From contig UQWE01000061.1 of the NCBI GenBank assembly GCA_900544655.1, positions 1 through 8,372 of the forward strand: a DNA stretch of 8,372 nucleotides, in the 5' to 3' direction. Of this stretch, positions 1 through 5,832 are shown in pieces. This DNA is from an uncultured Coriobacteriaceae bacterium. Lineage in GTDB: Bacteria > Actinomycetota > Coriobacteriia > Coriobacteriales > Atopobiaceae. The number at the start of each line of letters is the position of its first letter. Position 1 is the stretch's first letter. The notes beneath the pieces were generated by a model, which ran no database searches, was not told where the DNA came from, and saw only the letters and a list, made by a program, of their open reading frames with translations. A program made the translations under genes and the position numbers.

Positions 1-778
1 GCTCGTCGGCGATCTTCTCGATCTGGACGATGTTCTCGAAGTCGACCATCTTCACGTAGTCGATCTTCGCGAGCGGCTCGGCCTCGATGATGGCCTTCAT
101 GGCGTCGAGCACGGTCGCGGCGTCACGCTCGCCGTCCTCGACCATCTTCTGGCCGGTGAACACGGCGCGCGACAGACACAGCGCCGCGGTACGCTCCTCG
201 GCGGAGAGATAGGTGTTGCGCGAGCTCTTGGCCAGGCCGTCCTCCTCGCGGATGATCGGGCAGCCGACGATCTCGATGCCGAAGTTCAGGTCGCGCACCA
301 TGCGACGGATGACGGCGAGCTGCTGGGCATCCTTCTGGCCGAAGTAGGCGCGATCCGGCGTGACGATGTTGAAGAGCTTGGAGACGACGGTGCACACGCC
401 ACGGAAATGGATCGGGCGCGTGAGGCCGCAGAGCTCGTGCGTGAGCTCGTCCATGTTGACGTAGGTGCAGGCGTTGGGCGCGTACATCTCGGAGGGCTCG
501 GGGTGGAAGACCAGGGCGGCGCCGGCCTCCTCGCACAGCTTGCAGTCGCGGTCGAAGTCGCGCGGGTAGCTCTCGAGGTCCTCGGTCGGGCCGAACTGCG
601 TGGGGTTCACGAAGTCGGACACGACGACGCGGTCGTTCTCGGCGACGGCGCGCATGATCAGGCTCTTGTGGCCCTCGTGCAGGTAGCCCATGGTGGGGAC
701 GAGACCAACGGTCAGGCCCTCGCGCTTCCACTCACGAACCTGCTCGCGAACCTCGGCGACGGTAGCAGCGGTCTTCAT
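1..778 (-). CDS. panC: Pantoate--beta-alanine ligase (pantothenate synthetase), 3' end beyond window
   Basis: Cytosolic enzyme that condenses pantoate with beta-alanine, using ATP through a pantoyl-adenylate, to give pantothenate. 259 codons are visible from ATG 778; full-length family members are around 280 residues, so only the C-terminal tail is missing. Translating the minus strand shows the nucleotidyltransferase HIGH-type motif PTMGYLHEGH at residues 28-37, then FVNPTQF, the RPIHFRGVCTVV stretch and YFGQKDAQQ with the KMSKS-like SSRN region further on, in the family's usual order. The start is fixed by an AGGAGG at 787-792, eight bases upstream. The ATG shares one base with the panB stop (TAATG), so the two are probably translationally coupled and co-transcribed. 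RPIHF replaces the commoner RPGHF, a variant that to my knowledge occurs in other PanC proteins. Identification is secure. Confidence 0.96.
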   Translation of the reverse strand, partial: MKTAATVAEVREQVREWKREGLTVGLVPTMGYLHEGHKSLIMRAVAENDRVVVSDFVNPTQFGPTEDLESYPRDFDRDCKLCEEAGAALVFHPEPSEMYAPNACTYVNMDELTHELCGLTRPIHFRGVCTVVSKLFNIVTPDRAYFGQKDAQQLAVIRRMVRDLNFGIEIVGCPIIREEDGLAKSSRNTYLSAEERTAALCLSRAVFTGQKMVEDGERDAATVLDAMKAIIEAEPLAKIDYVKMVDFENIVQIEKIADE

Positions 779-1623
779 TAGTTGTTCCTCCTGATCTGGT
801 CCATGACCTCGGCATCAATCTTGAAGCCGTTCTCGGCGGCGGGGAACTCGCCCGTCTCCACGGCATTGGCGTACGCCTGATAGGCATCGCGCATGGTGTC
901 GCCCACCTGGGCGAACTGGCGAACGAACTTGGGCTTGAAGCCACCCGGCGTCATGCCGAGGAGGTCCTGCGCGACGAGCACCTGGCCGTCGCACGCGGAG
1001 CCGGCGCCGATGCCGATGGTGAAGCAGTGGGTGAGCTTGCTCGTGATGAACTCCGCGAGGTCGCTCGGGACGCACTCGAGCACGACGGCGAAGGCGCCCG
1101 CGGCCTCGACGGCGAGCGCGTCGTCGACGATGCGCTGCGCGTTTTCCGCGCTCTTGCCCTGGACCTTGAAGCCGCCGAAGCTGTTGGCGCTCTGCGGGGT
1201 CATGCCCACGTGGCCGACGACGGGGATACCTGCCTCGACGATCGCGTGGATCTGCGGCGCGCAGCGCACGCCACCCTCGAGCTTGACGGCGTTGCAGCGA
1301 CCCTCCTTCATGAGGCGGCCGGCGTTGTGCAGGGCTTCCTCGACGCTGGCCTGGTAGGACATGAACGGCATGTCGCCAACGACGAAGGTGTCGCTCGTTG
1401 CGCGCGTGACGGCGCGCGTGTGGTGGACCATGTCGTCCATCGTGACGGGGATGGTGTCCTCGTAGCCGAGCATCGTCATGCCGAGGGAGTCGCCCACGAG
1501 GATCATGTTGATTCCCGCCGCCTCGACGATCGACGCCATGGTGTAGTCGTAACTGGTGACCATGGTCACCTTCTTGCCCTCCGACGCCTGCTTGGCGAGG
1601 GTGAGGACCGTGTTCTTTGCCAT
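778..1623 (-). CDS. panB: 3-methyl-2-oxobutanoate hydroxymethyltransferase (ketopantoate hydroxymethyltransferase)
   Basis: Transfers a hydroxymethyl group from methylene-tetrahydrofolate to 2-oxoisovalerate, giving ketopantoate, the first committed step to pantothenate. The 281-residue length is usual for this (beta/alpha)8-barrel family. Visible signature parts are VTSYDYTMA near residue 22, LVGDSLGM at 42-49 with metal-binding Asp45, VVGDMPFMSY at 81-90 with metal ligand Asp84, AVKLEGG around Lys114, GHVGMTPQS at 137-145 and LECVP with the catalytic-type Glu183. The ATG is supported by GGGAGAG at 1631-1637, seven bases upstream. It is followed directly by panC with a one-base overlap. A candidate promoter and a small leader hairpin lie just upstream. 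The gene is very G+C rich (47 of 60 bases in one sampled line), typical of the host flank. The enzyme that reduces ketopantoate is not in the window. Confidence 0.97.
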   Translation of the reverse strand: MAKNTVLTLAKQASEGKKVTMVTSYDYTMASIVEAAGINMILVGDSLGMTMLGYEDTIPVTMDDMVHHTRAVTRATSDTFVVGDMPFMSYQASVEEALHNAGRLMKEGRCNAVKLEGGVRCAPQIHAIVEAGIPVVGHVGMTPQSANSFGGFKVQGKSAENAQRIVDDALAVEAAGAFAVVLECVPSDLAEFITSKLTHCFTIGIGAGSACDGQVLVAQDLLGMTPGGFKPKFVRQFAQVGDTMRDAYQAYANAVETGEFPAAENGFKIDAEVMDQIRRNN

Positions 1624-1649
1624 GCGCTTTCTCTCCCTTATTTGCGCTT

Positions 1650-1665
1650 GCGCCCGTGTGGGCGC
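1650..1665 (-). promoter_or_regulatory. Perfect 6-bp hairpin in the panB leader
   Basis: GCGCCC at 1650-1655 and GGGCGC at 1660-1665 form a perfect six-base, all G-C stem around a four-base GTGT loop. If the candidate panB promoter just upstream is used, this hairpin would sit at the very 5' end of the panB-panC mRNA, about twelve bases before the Shine-Dalgarno site. It could stabilise the message or tune initiation. No T-run follows, so it is unlikely to be an intrinsic terminator for the Nudix gene upstream. The structure is seen; the role is inference. Confidence 0.45.
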
Positions 1666-1671
1666 CTGGCT

Positions 1672-1677
1672 ATTGTA
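1672..1677 (-). promoter_or_regulatory. Candidate -10 box for panBC
   Basis: Read on the minus strand this is TACAAT, five of six matches to the sigma-70 -10 consensus, placed about 50 bases before the panB start codon. No good -35 hexamer is found 16-18 bases upstream (best is three of six), so it may be weak or activator-dependent. The bases just upstream contain an imperfect GTCC/GGAC dyad and a CACGTG palindrome at 1692-1697 that could be protein-binding sites. panBC may alternatively be transcribed from the Nudix gene's promoter. Confidence 0.35.
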
Positions 1678-1725
1678 GTCCCCTTAAAGGACACGTGCAG
1701 GGCCCCGATCGAAAGCGGCTGCTTC

Positions 1726-2142
1726 CTACATGTGCATGTCGTTGAAGACGTCTGCCCATGCGAAGCCGAACGACTTCACGACGTCAAGGTCCGCCGGGAG
1801 CCAGTCGACGGAGAGGAGCTCGTCGCGACCGAGCCAGGCGAGCTCCGCATGGTCGAGGAGCTGCGGCTCGGCGGATGGGTCGACGGGTGCGCAGAAGACG
1901 TCCATCTCCATCGTGAACTCGGGGTATGCGTGTGCGATCGTGGTGAACGGCCAGAGCACGCCGAGGGCGAGGCCGAGCTCCTCGCTGATCTCGCGGCGGC
2001 AGGCGTCCTCGGCGCTCTCGCCGGGCTCGAGCTTGCCGCCGGGCAGCTCCCAGCCCTCCATGCCGTGCTTGCGCCGCGCGGCGAGAACCTTGTTGTCTCG
2101 CGCGATGATCGCGGCTGCTACGTGCAGGTTCTTGTCTGCCAT
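1726..2142 (-). CDS. MutT-like Nudix hydrolase, copy 1 (host-type composition)
   Basis: A 138-residue single-domain Nudix hydrolase, expected to split nucleoside triphosphates or damaged nucleotides into the monophosphate and pyrophosphate with Mg2+. The Nudix box is a perfect match to GX5EX7REUXEEXGU at residues 36-58 (GKLEPGE through REISEELGL), preceded by WELPGG as in MutT and CTP-pyrophosphohydrolase relatives. The C-terminal part contains VDWLPAD. The start chosen is ATG 2142, where AGGAGG lies three bases upstream and the next residues (ADKNLHVAAAII) align with the second Nudix protein in the window. An ATG ten codons earlier has no ribosome-binding site. It lies 102 bases upstream of panB on the same strand and has its own candidate promoter. 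Sampled G+C is about 65%, like the flanking genes. Substrate cannot be told from sequence: 8-oxo-dGTP, CTP-type and other substrates are all possible. Confidence 0.9.
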   Translation of the reverse strand: MADKNLHVAAAIIARDNKVLAARRKHGMEGWELPGGKLEPGESAEDACRREISEELGLALGVLWPFTTIAHAYPEFTMEMDVFCAPVDPSAEPQLLDHAELAWLGRDELLSVDWLPADLDVVKSFGFAWADVFNDMHM

Positions 2143-2145
2143 GGT

Positions 2146-2151
2146 CCTCCT
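2146..2151 (-). promoter_or_regulatory. Shine-Dalgarno AGGAGG that sets the copy-1 Nudix start
   Basis: The minus strand reads AGGAGG-ACC-ATG. This is a full-consensus site with a short three-base gap, and it selects ATG 2142 over the in-frame ATG at 2172, which has no comparable site. Confidence 0.75.
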
Positions 2152-2190
2152 GTTCGCCGGTCGTGCCGGCATCGCGTTTCGTCCGAGGAG

Positions 2191-2220
2191 ATTCTACCCG
2201 CGCGGACGCGGGCGTGTCCG
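2191..2220 (-). promoter_or_regulatory. Candidate sigma-70 promoter of copy-1 Nudix gene
   Basis: On the minus strand a CGGACA -35 box (2215-2220, four of six) is separated by 18 bases from a TAGAAT -10 box (2191-2196, five of six). Transcription would begin near 2184, about 42 bases before the start codon. The arrangement parallels the copy-2 Nudix promoter (AGGACA, 18 bases, TATACT). Inverted repeats overlap it. Confidence 0.5.
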
Positions 2221-2239
2221 AGGGAGCGTGGGCGGGTAG
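2194..2239. repeat. Nested inverted repeats over the copy-1 Nudix promoter
   Basis: CTACCCGC at 2194-2201 is the exact reverse complement of GCGGGTAG at 2232-2239. Inside it, CGGAC (2203-2207) pairs with GTCCG (2216-2220). The outer arms bracket the spacer and -35 box of the candidate promoter, and the left arm overlaps its -10 box. This could be a repressor operator or a folded structure, but short complementary runs arise easily in DNA this rich in G and C. Confidence 0.35.
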
Positions 2240-2245
2240 GGGCTT

Positions 2246-2258
2246 CGGCGATTCGCCG
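2246..2258. promoter_or_regulatory. 13-bp dyad CGGCGA-T-TCGCCG between divergent genes
   Basis: A perfect six-base dyad around one central base lies between the divergent Nudix (minus) and helicase (plus) genes. The single central base argues against an RNA hairpin and for a possible dimeric DNA-binding site. No regulator gene is nearby. The rest of the 213-base gap (2143-2355) holds the Nudix promoter. I found no convincing plus-strand promoter for the helicase in it. Confidence 0.3.
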
Positions 2259-2355
2259 GCCCGCCCGTCTTGGTGTCCGCGAGAATAATGGGAGATTGCT
2301 GTCCGGCATTCTTGCTATCCTGGCCATACGTGCAGCTTCGAGATTGGTCTGAGCT

Positions 2356-5232
2356 ATGGATGAGCGTGTCGACAGCGTTGATACCGTGCGTTCTGAGGAG
2401 GCGTCGAGCCCTCGTCTGATTGCCAATTCAAAGAGCACTGGTGGCACTCTCTTGGGGGAGATCAAGCGCCAGCTCGCATGCTGCAATTCGTTTGATTTTT
2501 GCGTCGCCTTCGTGGCAGATGGTGGCCTGCAGGTACTTGTCGATTCCTTTAACGAGCTCAAATCCCGTGGTGTGCGCGGCAGGCTTCTCACGTCCACGTA
2601 TCTGAGCTTTAACTCGCCGGATGCTTACCGCAAGCTTCTCGAGTATGACAACATCGAGGTTCGTGCCTACCAGGGCAACTTGCACGCCAAGGGATATATC
2701 TTTGACGAGAACCAGACGAGCACCGTGATCGTTGGTAGCTCGAACATGACCCAGATGGCACTCACCTGTAACAGGGAGTGGAACGTTCTATATCGCACGT
2801 TCGGACAAGCGGAGTACCTGGGCGAGATCCGTCGCGAGTTTGACGCCTTGTGGAACGACTCGAGCACGGTTCAGCTTTCGGCGGAGTGGATCTCGCGTTA
2901 TGAGAAGGCCCGCGCGAATGACGCCAAGGCTGCCATTCGGCGCAAGACCTATCTAGGCGAATCGGATGCCGAGGACGAAACCCCAACGAAGAAGATCACG
3001 CCCAATAAGATGCAGGAGCTCGCGCTTGAAGCGCTAGAAGCGATCCACAAGAAGGATGAGCCAAGAGCTCTGCTCGTCTCTGCCACTGGAACTGGCAAGA
3101 CCTTCCTGTCAGCGTTTGACGTCTTGAGAACTCGGCCAAAGAAAGTGCTGTTCCTGGCTCATAGACAGCGTATTCTTGACGCCTCAAGAAAGAGCTACGA
3201 GAGACTACTCGGCTCGGACTATACGTTCGCAGATTATCGATCCGGCGCAAACGTGTCAGATGCCACGTGCGTATTTGGCATGTGCTCAACTGTGGCGCCG
3301 CATTTGGATGAGTTCCAGCCGGACGAGTTCGATTACATCGTCATCGACGAGGCCCATCGTACGGGTGCCGCGAGCTATCAGAAGATCATGAACTTCTTCA
3401 AACCCAAGTTCTTTCTGGGCATGACGGCAACGCCCAACCGCACCGACGGCTATGACGTGTTTGCGCTGTTCAACCATGTCATCGCCTTTCAAATCACACT
3501 GCAAGACGCGCTCGAGAATGAGATGCTCGCGCCTTTCCATTACTTTGGCATCTCGGATCTTGAGATTGACGATGAGACCGTCGACGACCCGACGCTGTTC
3601 AACAAGCTAACTTCTGACGAACGAGTGAGGCATATCGTCTCGAAGATCGAAGAGTATTCCGTTGGCAAGTCGGCCCGTCGTGGACTCGTCTTTTGCAATA
3701 GGAACGCCGAAGCGAGAGAACTCTCGAGGAAGTTCAATGAGTTTGGATACCGCACCTGTGCCATCAGCGGTGAGGATTCCGACGAGGTACGAAACTCTGC
3801 GATTGCTCGTCTGGATTCGGGTGAGCTGCAGTACATCTTTTCTGTTGGCATCATGAATGAGGGAATCGATATCCCGTCCCTCAATCAAGTCATCATGCTT
3901 CGTCGGACTGATTCGGCGATTGTGTTCGTCCAGCAGCTTGGACGTGGCCTCCGCAAGAACGAGAACAAGGAATACGCGCTTGTCCTCGACTTTATTGGGA
4001 ATTTCCAGAGTAACTTCCTCGTACCTGTGGCACTTACCGGAGATAAGACCTACAACAAGGATCGTCTGCGCAGACTTGTGCAAGAGGGCGACTCTGTGAT
4101 TCCTGGCTGCTCGACCGTCAGCTTTGACCGTATTGCGCAGGCTCGAATCTATCGCGCGATTGACGGTGGCGATTTCACTTCGATTCGTTTCCTCAAGAAC
4201 GAGTACCTAGATCTCAGGCAGAGGCTCGGTAGGATCCCGACGCTCCTCGAGTTTGATAAAAATGGATCGATCGATCCCTTGCTGATTTTCCAGAACAGCT
4301 CGCTGGGCTCATACCATGCCTTCCTTTCGAAGTACGAGCGCTCTTACGATGTCAAGTTCAATGAGACGCAATGCAATGCGCTCAGGTTTATCTCCCAGAA
4401 GCTTGCGTCCGGTAAACGATTCGAGGACCTGTTCGTCCTTCGTGAACTTGTAGAGCAACATGTTGGCGGCTATGAGGCTCTTCGCGTGGCGGCTTTCGAG
4501 CGCTATAACGCCTACCTCAACTATGGCTCTGTTCGCTCCGCGTTTGGCGTTCTCAAGGGTGATTTTTCCTCGCCAGCTCACTTCGTTCCATTGCTTTTGG
4601 AAGACGAGAATGGCGCGCATCTGACCAGGGAGTTCTCTGCCGCCCTGGCGGATGAAGAGTTCAAGAGGCAGATCCTTGAGGTGCTCGATTTTGGAATTGC
4701 CAGAAACAGACAGGGCTACGGAGAGACGTATAAAGATACGGGTTTCGTCTTGAACGCCAAGTACACCTATGAGGAAGTCTGCAGGTTGATGAACTGGGAG
4801 AAGAACATCAACGGCCAAAACCTCGGCGGCTACTTCTATGACGAGAAAACCAATACCTTTCCGGTGTTTATCAACTATGACAAGGCGCCGGACATCAGCG
4901 AGTCTATTCAGTACGAGGACAGATTTCTTTCACCTGACACGCTTGTTGCGATTTCGAAGAGCAATCGAACCATGAATTCGCCCGAGATCAGGCGTCTTAT
5001 GGCAAGTCCTGCCAACGGCCTTAAGACCTACTTGTTCATGAGAAAGAACAAGGATGATAAGGACGGAAAGGAGTTCTACTTCCTCGGAGAGATGGCACCT
5101 TCTGGCCAGTTTCAGCCGATCAAGACAAAGAGCGGTGACAATGCGGTCGAAATCAAATACGAGCTCGAGGATCCCGTTAGGCAGGACATTTACGAGTTTA
5201 TGATGAGTGATCTGAGCGAGGGCGCCGCATAA
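2356..5232 (+). CDS. PLD nuclease-SF2 helicase-DUF3427 protein
   Basis: A 958-residue cytosolic protein predicted to translocate on or unwind nucleic acid and cut it. Residues about 25-185 form a phospholipase-D-type nuclease domain with one HxKx4D motif (His110, Lys112, Asp117) and GSSN at 127-130; family members with one motif usually work as dimers. Residues about 215-560 are a superfamily 2 helicase: Gln220, Walker A ATGTGKT 243-249, DEAH 331-334, TAT in GMTATP 355-360, motif IV LVFCN 444-448, motif V near 495-512 and motif VI QQLGRGLR 526-533. Residues about 600-945 match DUF3427, which regularly follows such helicases. All catalytic residues are intact. ATG 2356 follows an in-frame TGA at 2350 and has no clear Shine-Dalgarno site. 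Codons are poorer in G+C than the flanking genes. It is convergent with the second Nudix gene. A role in defence against foreign DNA is inferred from this architecture; DNA repair is the main alternative. Confidence 0.9.
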   Translation: MDERVDSVDTVRSEEASSPRLIANSKSTGGTLLGEIKRQLACCNSFDFCVAFVADGGLQVLVDSFNELKSRGVRGRLLTSTYLSFNSPDAYRKLLEYDNIEVRAYQGNLHAKGYIFDENQTSTVIVGSSNMTQMALTCNREWNVLYRTFGQAEYLGEIRREFDALWNDSSTVQLSAEWISRYEKARANDAKAAIRRKTYLGESDAEDETPTKKITPNKMQELALEALEAIHKKDEPRALLVSATGTGKTFLSAFDVLRTRPKKVLFLAHRQRILDASRKSYERLLGSDYTFADYRSGANVSDATCVFGMCSTVAPHLDEFQPDEFDYIVIDEAHRTGAASYQKIMNFFKPKFFLGMTATPNRTDGYDVFALFNHVIAFQITLQDALENEMLAPFHYFGISDLEIDDETVDDPTLFNKLTSDERVRHIVSKIEEYSVGKSARRGLVFCNRNAEARELSRKFNEFGYRTCAISGEDSDEVRNSAIARLDSGELQYIFSVGIMNEGIDIPSLNQVIMLRRTDSAIVFVQQLGRGLRKNENKEYALVLDFIGNFQSNFLVPVALTGDKTYNKDRLRRLVQEGDSVIPGCSTVSFDRIAQARIYRAIDGGDFTSIRFLKNEYLDLRQRLGRIPTLLEFDKNGSIDPLLIFQNSSLGSYHAFLSKYERSYDVKFNETQCNALRFISQKLASGKRFEDLFVLRELVEQHVGGYEALRVAAFERYNAYLNYGSVRSAFGVLKGDFSSPAHFVPLLLEDENGAHLTREFSAALADEEFKRQILEVLDFGIARNRQGYGETYKDTGFVLNAKYTYEEVCRLMNWEKNINGQNLGGYFYDEKTNTFPVFINYDKAPDISESIQYEDRFLSPDTLVAISKSNRTMNSPEIRRLMASPANGLKTYLFMRKNKDDKDGKEFYFLGEMAPSGQFQPIKTKSGDNAVEIKYELEDPVRQDIYEFMMSDLSEGAA

Positions 5233-5237
5233 AGAAA

Positions 5238-5256
5238 GGGCACCTCTTGGGTGCCC
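5238..5256. terminator. Shared bidirectional terminator between helicase and copy-2 Nudix
   Basis: GGGCACC (5238-5244) and GGTGCCC (5250-5256) form a perfect seven-base stem with a five-base TCTTG loop, sitting between two convergent stop codons only 36 bases apart. Read on the minus strand the stem is followed by TTTCTTT, a good T-run, so it is stronger for the Nudix transcript. Read on the plus strand it is followed by the weaker CTCAATTTGCATTT. Confidence 0.85.
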
Positions 5257-5268
5257 CTCAATTTGCAT

Positions 5269-5658
5269 TTATGCGAGCTTCTTCTCGAGCTCTTTGACTA
5301 CCTTTACGTCTGCGGGGAGCCAATCGACGCCCCAGAGGTTATCCATGGAAAGCCAGCGCATGTCCTCGTGCTCAAGCTCGACGATCTCACCGGAGACAAT
5401 CGTGCAAAGGTAGCACTGCATCGACAGGTGGAACGTGTCGTAGTCGTGCTCGACGGTGCAGAAGTAGTCGAGGTCTCCGATCGTCACCTCGAGTTCCTCC
5501 TGGATCTCGCGAATGATTGCCTGCTCGCCAGTCTCGCCGGGTTCGAGTTTGCCGCCGGGGAACTCCCAGCCATCCTTGAACTCGCCATAGCCGCGCTGAC
5601 AGCTGAGTATCTTGCCATCCTTCTGGATGATGGCAGCCGCCACCTTGATCGTTTTCAT
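5269..5658 (-). CDS. MutT-like Nudix hydrolase, copy 2 (block-type composition)
   Basis: A 129-residue Nudix hydrolase of the (deoxy)nucleoside triphosphate pyrophosphohydrolase type, predicted to release pyrophosphate from nucleoside triphosphates. The Nudix box runs from Gly36 (GKLEPGE) to REIQEELEV at 50-58. The catalytic REUXEE core is intact, but Glu57 replaces the consensus glycine. WEFPGG precedes the box and VDWLPAD lies at 111-117. ATG 5658 is chosen because AAAGGAG is six bases upstream and MKTIKVAAAII aligns with the other Nudix protein; the longer frame to 5799 adds 47 residues upstream of the promoter and has no support. By eye it is nearly half identical to copy 1 over about 118 positions. 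It faces the helicase gene tail to tail with a shared terminator. The pairing with a DUF3427 helicase suggests a linked job, perhaps acting on the nucleotide pool, which is inference. It could equally be a simple housecleaning enzyme. Confidence 0.9.
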   Translation of the reverse strand: MKTIKVAAAIIQKDGKILSCQRGYGEFKDGWEFPGGKLEPGETGEQAIIREIQEELEVTIGDLDYFCTVEHDYDTFHLSMQCYLCTIVSGEIVELEHEDMRWLSMDNLWGVDWLPADVKVVKELEKKLA

Positions 5659-5664
5659 GCTCCG

Positions 5665-5671
5665 CTCCTTT
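5665..5671 (-). promoter_or_regulatory. Shine-Dalgarno AAAGGAG that sets the copy-2 Nudix start
   Basis: The minus strand reads AAAGGAG, six bases, then ATG at 5658. This decides the start against the longer in-frame ATG at 5799. Confidence 0.75.
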
Positions 5672-5687
5672 TGAGACAACGAGATCG

Positions 5688-5717
5688 AGTATAGGCTTGT
5701 GGCCTTCTGATTGTCCT
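5688..5717 (-). promoter_or_regulatory. Sigma-70 type promoter of copy-2 Nudix gene
   Basis: On the minus strand AGGACA (5712-5717, four of six to the -35 consensus) lies 18 bases from TATACT (5688-5693, five of six to the -10 consensus). A start of transcription near 5681 would give a leader of about 22 bases that includes the Shine-Dalgarno site. Spacing and -35 sequence closely parallel the copy-1 Nudix promoter. Confidence 0.6.
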
Positions 5718-5738
5718 GCCAATAAACCTGACTTGGCT

Positions 5739-5761
5739 GATCGTGAAGATCGTGGATCACG
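5739..5761. repeat. GATCGTG direct repeats with an inverted half
   Basis: GATCGTG occurs at 5739-5745 and again at 5748-5754, nine bases apart, and the second copy is followed by ATCACG at 5756-5761, giving a CGTG-GAT-CACG dyad. The set lies between the divergent copy-2 Nudix gene and the unrecognised plus-strand frame, upstream of both, a sensible place for a regulator site. The rest of this 174-base gap shows no clear plus-strand promoter. Confidence 0.3.
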
Positions 5762-5832
5762 GGATGGTATTCGCGAGGTCTGAGACAGATCGATAACATG
5801 TCGCCAAGTTCTTTAAGGTTGAGGAGGCAGGC

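Noticed and set aside
1700..1725. Terminator after the first Nudix gene
   Set aside because: Only a weak stem of about six pairs including a wobble (GGAAGC/GCTTTC on the minus strand) is seen, with no T-run.
2143..2172. Start of the first Nudix gene at 2172
   Set aside because: There is no Shine-Dalgarno sequence upstream of it, while AGGAGG precedes ATG 2142. The ten extra residues (MPARPANRRT) look like translated leader.
2284..2321. Plus-strand promoter for the helicase using AATAAT (2284) or TATCCT (2316)
   Set aside because: Neither has a -35 hexamer at 16-18 bases. The best candidate hexamers give spacings of 8 or 14 bases.
1027..2352. 441-codon open frame on the plus strand
   Set aside because: It lies antisense to panB and the first Nudix gene and across an intergenic gap. 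Its translation is Arg/Val/Leu/His-rich without domains, as expected of a shadow frame in G+C-rich DNA.
5269..5799. Longer 176-residue version of the second Nudix protein
   Set aside because: The extra 47 residues run through the candidate promoter, lack a ribosome site and do not align with the other Nudix protein. AAAGGAG before ATG 5658 fits much better.
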